DNA of 64,000 bases, taken from the NCBI GenBank assembly GCA_028673005.1, contig CM054118.1:88760858-88824857 (forward strand), given 5' to 3'. Below, piece by piece: positions 25,701 to 38,200 of this stretch. The first letter of the stretch is position 1, and each line of letters opens with the position of its first letter. The translations under genes and the position numbers were made by a program. This DNA is from Tanypteryx hageni. Lineage: Eukaryota > Arthropoda > Insecta > Odonata > Petaluridae. The notes beneath the pieces are model-generated. The model did no database searches. It was not told where the DNA came from and saw only the letters and a program-made list of their open reading frames with translations.

Positions 25701-26238
25701 ACCTCCTAATATTTCCTTTTCTTTGTCCTCATTGGCAGTGAAGCCTTTTAGCCGTCGTTCGCTCTGTGCCCCTTTTGGTCCCAACCCGCTATGCCACTGG
25801 TTAATTTACCTCTTAGTGTTTGCATATTTAATTTCTGCAAGCTTTGACAATTCAGTTTAAATTAAGTTTACATGATTATTTAGTGTAATAATTTATATAT
25901 TTTCCTTTGTAACACTTCTTATAAGGGAATGGTATGATTAATAATGTTATCAACTATTCAGTTTCCAGGTTGCCTAACATTGAAACCATTGAGAATTGCA
26001 TGAAACTATGTCCAATGATAGTACAAGCCCTGTGGGAACACAAGAGTCCTCTATTCCAACTGCCACATATAAATGAAGAAAATATAAAATACTTCGTATC
26101 TAAAAAGGTAAGCTAAGATATCTTACATGTCATAGTATTTTATTTTAATGTTTTATAAAAATTATCTCTCTTATCAAATTCTTATATACATATGTGCATA
26201 TATATGTGTGAGTGTATATATATCATACACACAAACAT

Positions 26239-26294
<56 letters not shown>

Positions 26295-29200
26295 CAAATT
26301 TGCACTGGTGGTGTAGTGGTTAGCGTGTCGGCTTTCTATTGCAAAGTTCGGGGGTTCAAACCCCTCGAATGGAGGTTTTATAAAAAAAAACTATCATCAG
26401 TGCCTGGCAGTAGGCAGCAGTACTGTCAGTATGGTATAGAGCCGAAAACAAATGATGTTGGTTGGGTCTATATCCAATACAGCTGTAGGCGTGATCAGGA
26501 CGATTTGAACGGCTACAGTACTGCGATGTGGAAAGCAAGAGGGAAACTACCACATTACAATCCCTAGTAAAGATTATATGGTTGGACAATATGAGTTCTC
26601 TCGAGGTAAAACAATCCGGAGGTAAAATAGTCCCCCAATCGGATCTCCGGGCGGGGACTGCCTTGAGGAAAACATTTGTCGAAAGTAAATTACGAATAGG
26701 GACTTGGAACGTAAGAACTATGAGAAAGGCAGGAAAGCTAGAGAACTTGAAAGAAGAAATGAGAAGAAATAGAGTTGACATTATAGGGCTAAGCGAAACT
26801 AGATGGGAGGGAGAAGGACAGTTCGACTCGGAAGAATTCACGGTAGTTTATTCTGGAGGAAATAGTGGGGAAAGGGGAGTAGCTCTGGTACTTAGGAAAG
26901 ATATGATGAAAAGCGTGACAAAGATAATAGCAACGAACGATAGACTGATGGCAATAAAGCTAAAAGCAGTCCCAGTGGACATGCTGATAATCCAGGTATA
27001 TATGCCAACGTCAGCTCATGACGATGAAGAAATAGATGAGATCTATGAGCAAATTAATGAAATTTACGAAGAAGACGGAAGAGGAAAGGTAAACTGCATA
27101 ATAATGGGAGATTGGAACAGCATAGTCGGAGAAGGACAGGAAGAAAATGTTGTCGGGCAATACGGACTTGGGAAGAGAAATCGAGGAGGGGAGAAACTCG
27201 TAGAATTCTGCATCAATAATGACCTTGTAGTGACTAATACAGGGTTCAAAAACCATAAACGAAGGTTATACACATGGAAAAGCCCAGGAGATAGAATGAG
27301 ATGCCAAATAGATTACATCCTTGTAAAACAAAGATTCAGGAACAGCATAAAGAACGCCAAGCCATTGTAAGGAGCAGACATTGATTCAGATCACAGCCTT
27401 CTAATACTTGACGTGAGTACGAAGCTCAAACAAATAAGAAAAACGAGAAGAGAAAGACAGACCTGGGACCTAGAAAAACTGAAAGAAAGGCAGGATGTAG
27501 TCAGCATGAAGTTGGAAGATAACCTAAGAAAGTTGGAAAACAAACCGAAGACCGTTGATATAGAATGGGATGAAATTAAAACCAGTATCAAGGATACCTT
27601 GGATAAAGAGATTGGAAAACAAGAGAAGAAAATCAGAAAACCATGGATCACGAAGGAAATGCTGGAGAAAATGAATGAGAGACGAAAATGGAAAAACGTT
27701 AACAGTGAAGAAGGTAGAGCCAACTATAGGCGTATAAACAATGAGTTGAGAAGGGTAACAGATAAAGCTAGAGAAAAATGGATAAAAGGAAAATGTGATG
27801 AAATAGAACAAATGGAGAAGTTAGGACGGTACGATATGATGTACGCTAGGGCACTGGAATTAGAAGATAAGAAGTCTAATGGAATTTGTGGTAAAGGAAT
27901 TATGAATACGGATGGAAAGATAGTCTCAGAAACAAAGGATGTAGCACAGGTATGGGAAGAATACATTAAGGAATTATACAGCAAACAGGCAGGAGCGGCA
28001 AAAATAGAACTGGAAAATGAGGAAAACATTGAAGAAGACAACTTAGGACCAAGTATTATGGAGAGCGAAGTAGAGAAAGCGATAGTGGAACTAAAGAAGG
28101 GGAAAGCCACGGGCAGCGATGGCATACCGGCTGAGATACTTAAAGTCATAGGATCAGAAGGACTAAAAGCGATCACGAAATTAATTAATAAGATTTACGA
28201 CACGGGAGAGTGGCCTCAGGATTTCCTAGAAGTAACAATGATCCCTCTAAAGAAGAAGCCAAAGGCAATGCAGTGTAAATATTACAGAACGATAAGCCTT
28301 CTGTCACACACATCGTAGATCATCACGAGGATTCTTAATAAAAGGCTGGAGAAAAAGGCAGAAGAAATAATAGGGGAAGATCAATTCGGCTTCAGAAAAG
28401 GACGAGGAACTAGAGATGCTATAGGAGTAGTTAGAATCATATCAGAAAGGGCAATAGAATACAGTCAAGATATCTGCGCATGTTTCGTAGACTGGCAGAA
28501 GGCCTTTGATAGAGTAAATTGGGTAAAGTTGATGAAGATATTAAAGGATATAGGTGTAGACTGGAAAGACAGGAAGACTGATTAGGAATCTATATGAGAA
28601 TCAAGTTGTAAAGGTCAGGTTTGAGAATGTGGACACCTGCGGAATAAATATCAGTAGAGGAGTAAGACAAGGCTGCTGCCTATCGCCAACCCTATTCAAT
28701 ATATATGGAGAAAGTCTAATGCAAGAAGCTTTGGAAGGCACAGGAGATTTCAAAATTGGAGGAAGGATTATAAGAACAGTAAAATACGCAGATGATCAAG
28801 TACTTCTAGCAAGAAAGGAAGAGGAGCTACAAAAAATGATAAATAGACTAGTGATAACAGGTAGAAAATACGGTATGGAAATAAATACAGAAAAATCCAA
28901 GGTCATTCGGATATCGGGTAAAGAAGAGAATCTGAACATAACTATTGGAGGAAAGCCATTAGAACAAGTTTCAGGATATAAATACTTTGGAAGTATCATA
29001 ACACGAGAGGCAAAATGTACGGATGAGATCAAAACTAGAATAGGAAAAGCAAAAGCGGCTTTCAGGAGAAAGAAACAACTACTTACAGGGAATATAAGGG
29101 AAGATATCCGCAAGAAGTTGATAAAATGCTACGTATGGAGTATAGCATTGTATGGGGCAGAAACATGGACGCTAAGGAAAAATGACATTAAATACTTGGA

Positions 29201-32200
29201 AAGCTTTGAAATGTGGACTTGGAGGAGAATGCTGAAGATAAAATGGACAGATAGGATGAAAAACGATGAAGTGCTACGAAGAATAGGAGAGAAGCGAATG
29301 ATTATAGAGACTATCAGAAAGAGGAAGGCTAACTGGGTTGGACATTACCTGAGGAGAGAGAGTATGATTAAAGACGTGTTAGAAGGAAAACTAGATGGGA
29401 AAAGGGAAAGAGGTAGGAAAAGGTTTCAGCTGATAGACGATTTGAAAGGGAAAGAGAGTTATCAAGATATAAAGAGGACAGCGGAAAATAGGAGTATATG
29501 GAGAACCAGGTTTAACCAAGAATAATCACGGACCTGTCTACGGACAGAATACCTATGATGATGATGATATATATATTAACTAAAGGAAAAGAAAAGGTAG
29601 TGATGAGGGTGGCAACAAGGTGTTGAGGGAAGCCCAGCGGACACTTACCAAGTTGAGGACCAAGCTGACAGGCTGCTGTGTGTAAAACCTCTTATTTTGA
29701 AGTTTAAGGGACCACAAAAATATGACTTCGAATTATTCTGGTTCGAAATAAACTAAAAAAAATTAAATTCTTACAATTCTCTATTTGGACAATAAAATCT
29801 ATAGTCTTATCTATCTGATCTGCTGCAAAATTTATAGGCCTTATAAGTTTGTACACATGGCAAATTCATGAACAGAGCTAAAGTGCAATTCATGATTCAT
29901 GAACACCACTGCGTGTGAAAAATAGACTCAAGTAAACATCCCAATTTTCCCAGTGTGTTTCAAGTTACTCTTTTATGCCACATTTTAGAAGAAAAAAATT
30001 TTCAACCACACGTACTCAGCCAAAAGATTACGAAAATGCATGCCAAAAAGACCGGGAAAACACTTGTGTGAAATATTGTATAGATAATAGATGGGAACCA
30101 TCACATATTAATTCCAATTTCGTTCAAATGTTCCATGCAATCAGCATGGTCAAAATTAATTAATTCTTTATTATCTCTAGGCAATTTCATACATTACATT
30201 GCAATTTTATTTCCATCCGTATTACACAGCTGTAATAAAATATACATGCTCTGAAAATAACGTGGTAATGGGTATGCCGCGGAGATCGCTAGATTTCTTT
30301 TTTTTTAACTAATAAATGGTCTTAAATCTGAAAAACCTTGATATATTTTAAAACAGTAACCTTGAACCTTCCTATTGTGTTTAATTCCTCAATTTTTACT
30401 ATTTTCTTTTTACCTATATCATATGTCAAATTTTGTGATTGAATTTTCACGTAGTTATGTGAATTGTGGCTTCTAAAAACCCATATTAAATTTTTTTCCC
30501 TCAATGCCTCTATGTGGATGTTTGTGTTGGAGATTTACTACTTAGTTAGCTCTTCTTCACCATAATTACCCCAATTCGAAAAAGGAGAATCAGGCTGACT
30601 TGATAGCTTAGTTGGTTAAAGCACCTATCCGGCAAGTGGGGAGACATGAGAAGGGAGGGAAATGGAACGAATCTAACACCCAGCCACTTAACCCAACCCA
30701 GGGGAAGTAGGAAAATGGAAGGAGTCTAACCCCAACCACTTAACTCAACCCAGGGGAAGGAGGAAAATGGAACAAATCCAACCCTCAACCATTTAACCCA
30801 ACCCATGGAAAGGAGGAAAATTGAATGAATCCAACCCCCGACCACTTAACCCAACCTAGGGAGAGGAAGAAAATAGAACGAATCCAACCCCCAACCACTT
30901 AAGCCAACCCAGGATGGGAGGAAAATGGAAGGAATCCAATCCCCAACCACTTAACCTAACGCAGGGGAAGGAGGAAAATGGAATGAATCCAACCCCCAGC
31001 AACTTAATGTGGATTCGGGTACTAGAGTACAATAAAAATATTATAGCATTTTTAATAGGGGTCCGGGATAACCTAGTAGTACCTTTTTTACTTACGCGTC
31101 AACACTTGAGAGCTATATGGAAAGGGAGTAGGAATGGTCTTCGGATCTGGGCTAGTGCTTGGTTCAGCATTTCTTGAGAACAATATAATGAGAGTGAGAG
31201 AGAGAAACACTTATCTGGCATCAATGCACAAACCTTGACCGAATACGTGATCAGAGCACATGGGAAGCGCTTGGATTGCACACAAAATATTCTCTTGCCA
31301 CTCTGAGGGAAACATTTATGCTGTATGGAGGCAGCTATTGTTCGTTATTTTTCCATTGTTACTTTAATGTTTAATTTCTAAGAGATTAAAAGAGTCGAAG
31401 TTACCAGTAGAAAAAGGCAAGCAATAGCTGGTGATGAAAAGTAGACGGAAATCTTACTTAACCCTTTAATTGCTATGCACGTCTAAAGACGTGAGGCGAG
31501 AGACTTGCTCCCATTGCTATGCACGCCTTTAGACGTATCTTAGATTTTCTTGTAACTGCTACACATGTTTTGCACCCTGAAACAATGGACTCGCTCATAA
31601 CTTGATTAAGCTATGAATAGGGTTTGCTCCCAAATAAACTGATACTTTCAAAATATAATATAATGCAATGTAAATAAAATATACAATTTGATTCTCCCTT
31701 GTTGGGTAAACAAAGGATACAGGGTAAAAGACACTTTTCCATGGTCATTCAGTTGATTTCTAGCATTTGAAGAGTGATTTATTTTATCTTCAACCAAAAA
31801 TAATATTACAAATATACTGAGGATAAAAATATTAGTTTATAACCGATTGAACTTTCAATATTTTAAGTCAGTCATTTATTTTGTATAAATTAAAATGAAA
31901 TTCAATTGTACATAAACCTTCATTTTTAAGATTGAAAAAATGTATTTAAAGTATCTACAATTTATTTTGACAAAAATTACAAATTTTACAAAATAATTAA
32001 ATTGAAACATTAATTAATAGTACCCTGAGATTTAAAATGACTATTTAGAAATAGAACATCATCCACATTTGCGGAAACTAAACTGTTTCTTCTTTTACTT
32101 ACAACATGTCCCGCAAATGAAAAACACCTCTCTGATGGAACACAAGTCGCTGGTATTTCAAAAATATGATTCGCCAAAATACTTAAATTTGGCAAACAAT

Positions 32201-35200
32201 TCTTTTGCTTATCCCACCATTTCATCAAATCAAAATTATTAGTAATGTCGTCAAATAGTTTTAAGTCAATATATGCAGTCAATTCATCTGGAGAAATATG
32301 ATCATTTACTGTCTGTATCCATGATGTATCATAATGGTAAACATTTTATAACTACTGCAAGAGATTGTCTTTGAAATCAGTTCGCCCTTTTCATCTAAAA
32401 TTTCACAACATTTCCCAAATTTTTGATTTGGTATTTTCTTTTCTTCTTAGAGTGTATTCTAACCTCAAAAGCTTCCTTCTTATCTGTTCAGTATTCATTG
32501 TTCAAATCTGAAGGGCAGATAAAATTAATATTTTGATTAAAATTAAGATTTATAATTGAAAGATGCATTAACTTATAACTGGTAATTTTACATACCGTTC
32601 AGTCAGCCATTATTGGTCCCTTTTAAGGATGTGATAGATTGATATTCTGTCACAAAAGTCGAGATCACATATAACTCATCAATGTAATTTTATAAAATAA
32701 CTGTCGTTCCTTTCTCTCACAACCAAAGTATAAAATAATTCAACTCACATGTGATTATTTGATGAAAAAATACTATATATTTGAACGTTAAATAACATAA
32801 AGAATGCTGATAGGCACTCTTATATGTAACCATGTCTCTTCAAAAGCGAATTCACAAAGATAGATGTTACTTGCATGAATGGACATAACCAACTGGTTAA
32901 AAGGGAGAGTTCTCACACAAACCAATCTGTCATAATTACATTTTACTACATAATTCCCCTCTTCACTCTTTCTCACCCCTCCCCACATTCTCTTCTACTA
33001 AATGTAATCAACAGTTGTTTGCCAATTTCAACTTTGTATCTATTTATATAATAAAAGGAATCATTTTTTCATCAGACACTTTTCTTGACACATGATACAC
33101 AAAGCCTGCGATCTGCCTACCTGCATAAATTGCAAATTTGTATCTACCTATATAATGCTACTTCTGACTGCGAGGGTGGGCTTTACTAGCAGTAAAAGGC
33201 GTGTGAAAAGTTCCTGTGCCTACATTGACCAGACAAATTAAAATGGAATTAAAACTAGTTTTCGTACCCGCTCTTTACCCGCACCAGTGTCTTTTGTGTC
33301 CGAACCCGACCCGTACCCGCATGGAAGCACTATATACCCGACCCACAAATTTCGCTGCGGGTATCCACGGGTCGGGTTGAGTCAACTGCGGGTATGCAGG
33401 CCTCTAATGTGGACTGGAAGTGTTTTGATATGAGAAAGTTTGAGCAATGTTTGTTGCATAGATTGTATTTCTCGAGTTTCAGCTTTCAATCTGTGACATG
33501 TGTTGTGTATAAAGCATCATATCTTATGAATACTGAGTTAAAAAGTGACATCAGATTTTTGAGTCTGGAAATCAGAGCTGATAGATTGGCTCCTTGGGAT
33601 GGTAATAGTTAAATAGTACTTGAAGCACTAGTTGCCTCTTTTCCATTTGTGAAAGTTTGTATAAAACTCCTTCAGCCAAAAAATTTTTTGGCTGAAGGAG
33701 TTTTATACAACTGTTCAACTTGGAGCCAAAGTGTTTACGAGCTACCATCTACTCTACCATTTGTGAAAGTATTACATTGCCTTGACAAGGGGCTTTAAAT
33801 AGTAGTATTGATTTAAAAATGCATGTTAAATTTTTATTTCTATGTTCTGCATTATTTATCTATTTCAGAGACATGTAAAGAGCATTCAGCAATTTGTTCA
33901 AATGAAGGCTGATGACAGAAGGGCACTTCTTCGATTCTTAAATGAAGAGCAGTACAACAATGTACTCAAGGTTGTAGGAAAAATGCCACTTATAGATTTT
34001 CAAGTGCGATCTGAAGGTAAGGATTATGATTACCATGTTTTCTAGTAAAGAACTGTGAAATATACATTCTTAAATTTATGATCTTTCAAAACCTAATAAC
34101 TGTCATTATATGTATTTGCATTGCTAACCTTTTAAACTTCAAATTTTTAATTCACGGTTAGGAAAATTTTGTATTTGTTCAATAGTTGATGGTAATGCTA
34201 GTTGTTTTAGGATGTTTATTTGCAGTGTTGCATGTTTAGTTTGTCTTAGAAAAATATTGAAGTCATTTAATCTTATAAACTTTTCTTTTCTAATTAAAAA
34301 TTCCTAAATTGTACAGTAATAGACAAAGTAGGACCTCATAATATTCCAAGTCTCAAGAAATTTAAACACCTTCCATATTCTGGTATTATATATTGAAAGG
34401 TTTGGAATTATTTTCATAGTCTTTCTACATTTCTATAAGAAGTTTACCAAATTGAACAGTCAAATCTTCTGAAATGAACACCATATTCTGAATTACATAC
34501 CTTATTTAAATCCACTTTTGAAAGCAGTGCTTCCATCTTGTTGCTATATCTTGCATCTTATCACATTACAATAGACTAACAGTAAAAAGTGCAGCTTTAA
34601 CCCCTCAAGCCTGGAGGACGTTCATTTAAATCACGCCCCATATGCTGAAAGAGATTTTTCAAAATTGGTGATGCAGGACTGAAATTGCAAAAAAATATAA
34701 AAACAACTTTTCACAATTTTATTGGATTTTTATGAAATATATTGAGGATATATGCTATGCATGATATTTTAAAACTATAACTTTTACGCTATCTTGAAAT
34801 AAGTCAACTTTGCTGGAGAGAAGCAATTTGCGCACTGATCGGTTACCTATCCAGCACGTGCCCGCGCTTTCATATAATAATCAATATTGTGAAACTTATA
34901 AAAGTTATTGGCATGCAGATTTCTTCAAAGATAAATTTAAACTATCATTTCATTTGCTGAATGTACCCCTCTAAACCGATTAGGAAAAAAGTTTCCCACA
35001 GGTCAACTTTTTCATGTCTCGACTGACAATTTTAGATAAATGTTATGATTGTAATTTTTTTATAATTCTTATTTATTCTTGAATTACTTTGTTATTATTC
35101 AGAATCATTACAGAAGTCCCTTTTTATTCAATAGAAGCCAAAATATGATGTTGTATGTATATTGGCAAGGAAGGAATCACAAAGCTACAAAAAAGTATTA

Positions 35201-38200
35201 ACAAAATTTAAACTCTTTCTAAAAATAAGACAATAAAAATTGATGAATAAAATACATTTATTAAGGCCAAAACTTCCTCATTTAAAATATACCAAGGTTT
35301 TTAAGATCGAATAATTTTCAACGCTGCAAAAAATAAATCAAGCTAGCAATGACACTCGATGTATTGTACTAACACATTGGACAGCAGTATGTGAAGTTTT
35401 CACTCGATGTAACGACATGTTGGACAGTTTTGAGGGGTTAATACTTTGCATTGTTTTATATTTTTCTTTGGCAGATTGACTTGGGAATTACTGTACTCAT
35501 CCAAATCTAAGATGATCCTGAATCTAAGATGCCCCACCACCCTTTTGGTGGACTGTGAAAATGGAAAAAAGATTTTATGTCCTAATTACATGTGATTCCT
35601 GCAGAAATTTTAAATTCTGCAAAACTAGCAGAAATTTTTATTGGGTTATCTTGAATATCATAGGTCATTGTATTATATCATCACTATGCTTTCTTCACAA
35701 TTGTCCTCTCTCTCATTATATTTATCACTCTGAACTTTGTCCATAGATTCCCACAAAATAACATCTTCAATTCCATCCATGGCATTGGATAAGCAGCACT
35801 TCATAAAAGCATTCTGTATTTATCTGTTGCCATGATGACCCATTATGTAGTTCGCAATTTTTTTACCAGGATACATACTAAAAGGTACAATACTAAAGGG
35901 CACAATAATCCTGATAAACAACATATCCTTATTTTTCCATAAATTTTAGTGTAATACGTAGGCTATTACCTTAATGATGATTATTGTTATTGCTAATACA
36001 GGACAATCCAAGTCACAAAACTTGAAATACAGAAACTTGGACATGAGCACATTGCCAGAGAATTTGGAAATTATGGAGAGGTGACTTAATATCAGAGAAA
36101 TTTAGAAGTATTCTGAGAGAACTCGTAGAATTTATTATATATTACATATGTCCTCCATGTGGCTCAAGTGCTGTTGTGCTGGAGATCTGGTTGGTTTATT
36201 TACGAGTTTAGATCTTGGTGTATGGTGATATTTTTTCAGCTCTTGAAATATGCAAGCACCTACAACTCATAGGTATTTAAAATGAATATAATACAAAAAC
36301 ACAATTAAAGAGGATCTATTGTTTAAAACTGTTTAATGTGGAAATACCATTTGTTTTGACATCTGTAGAATGGTATGAGCCAATAGAAAGAGGAACTATA
36401 ATTCCCTTTTGGGAATCATTCACAAACTAATTGTTAATTTAACATCATTGTTCAAAAATAAAATTGAGTAGTTCCCTAGTTTGTTCAATTGCATCATTTG
36501 TATGCATGTATTCCACACACGTATTCAGTATAGGTATAGTTTATTAATTCAATGAAATGGTTTCTTACAAATTTCTGTTTGAGGAAAAAAATAAACTGCA
36601 ATATACATTACACAAACTTTCTCATATATACATTTGGTCAACTGAGTACCCTTATTAAAGAAAAACGCTTACAAATCAAAGTTATCAATAGTTTAGCATA
36701 TATTTTAATGCCATTGGACGATATATATTAATTTTTTTGGGACATATGGCTTAGTTAGTATTATTTGTGACATCAGGCTGTATAATTGGATGGATTTTAA
36801 TCAAAATCCTTATACAGTAAAACCTGGTTAGTACGTTTTTGCAGGGGACAGGACAAATGAATGTATTAACAAGAAAAACGTGCTAAGCAAATTACGTACA
36901 TTCACATAGATTACTTCAATCAACATTTGTCTGTAGGTACCTATGCTGTGCTATAGAGATTATAGACTACCAAACGATATATTGAAGGCTAGTAAATGGT
37001 GAACCGTCCATGGGTGAACTTTTATTGCACAAAAATCACGAAAATGCTTTACATTTACTAATAAAACTTGTCCACAGTACTGTTTTTATTTTTAATACCC
37101 AGTTCATAAGATTTTGAGTCCAACTTTGTAATTAGATTGATAACATTGTTTCCTACCAGAAAACTAGACACTTGCTAATTCTATATGCTAAAAGTGTGGA
37201 TTTTTGTTCCCCTCCTGAAGAATATTAATTTTCATTGCAGTTGAAATCTGCTTCACTACCCTTTTCTTGTCCATGATGAATTGCATTGGGGATATATTTA
37301 TGTACGCACTTTCGTCGCTTTGAGAACGTGTGGAATGGAATGTCATCAACAGCGCTATGGCTAATTAGTTGTGATTTGTCCTTACATGACGTCATGGAAA
37401 TCCTGATTGTCTGGATGAGGCCAATGATATTTGTTATATGATCATAAAACTGAGGAACCTATTCCATTTTTAGTGATTTATAACTTGCATCTGCATTTTT
37501 AATGTTTCGCCTTTACTTAAGAGGCAAGTTATGGAGTGGCGCATTTTTTGTGACCATTCATCGAACGTCCTAACCAGGAAATGTCATTATTTTAAGACGT
37601 ACTAAACAAATATTTTTAACAAGTATTTAAATGGAATAGAATTTGGACATTGAGAAATCGACATACTAAAGAGGAAATTGTGCTAATGAGGAACGTACTA
37701 ACCAAGTTCCACTGTAGTCATTTTTGAGTCAAGCGAATTTTGTTTCAAAATATTCAAGAATAAAGTACCCTTAATTCTTGCGCAATATCGTTCATCTCTT
37801 CAGAGCATCTATTATGAATGATATTAACCACAAATATGAGATATCGTTTGATTTAGTTTAACCGTCTAGGCTGTAGTAAGATTTTGAATGGATCACGGTG
37901 AAGGCGTGATGTCATAGGTGTTAAGTAAGGTAGCTTAGCATACATTGTAATGTCACTGGATGCCATATAGTTATTTTTAGAGATATATGACGTATGTAGT
38001 ATTATTTGTGACATCAGGCTCTACAATTGAATTGATTTTAATCAAATTCTCTGTAGCCATTATTGAGTAAATCAATTTTTTCTAAAAATAGCTAAAAATA
38101 AACTACCTTTTATTTTTGTGCAATATCATTTTTATGAAAAAAGGGTCTGCAAAAGATTATATATTGCATAAATACAAGATAGCATTCGATTTTATGTATG

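Larger units (their letters stand above)
26295..29570 (+). mobile_element. RTE-type LINE, copy 1 (near full length)
   Basis: The element begins after an (AT)n run with a tRNA-like head and a 5' leader. It holds one long broken frame and ends in a short (ATG)n tail at 29555-29568 followed by more AT repeat. Short tandem-repeat tails instead of poly(A) are typical of the RTE clade. It inserted in the SEC63 intron between exons D and E. Confidence 0.75.

Noticed and set aside
25962..25975. Use of the second AG (25968) as acceptor of SEC63 exon D
   Set aside because: With the exon C donor at 15296 it would break the frame; the first AG gives the expected RRISRLP sequence.
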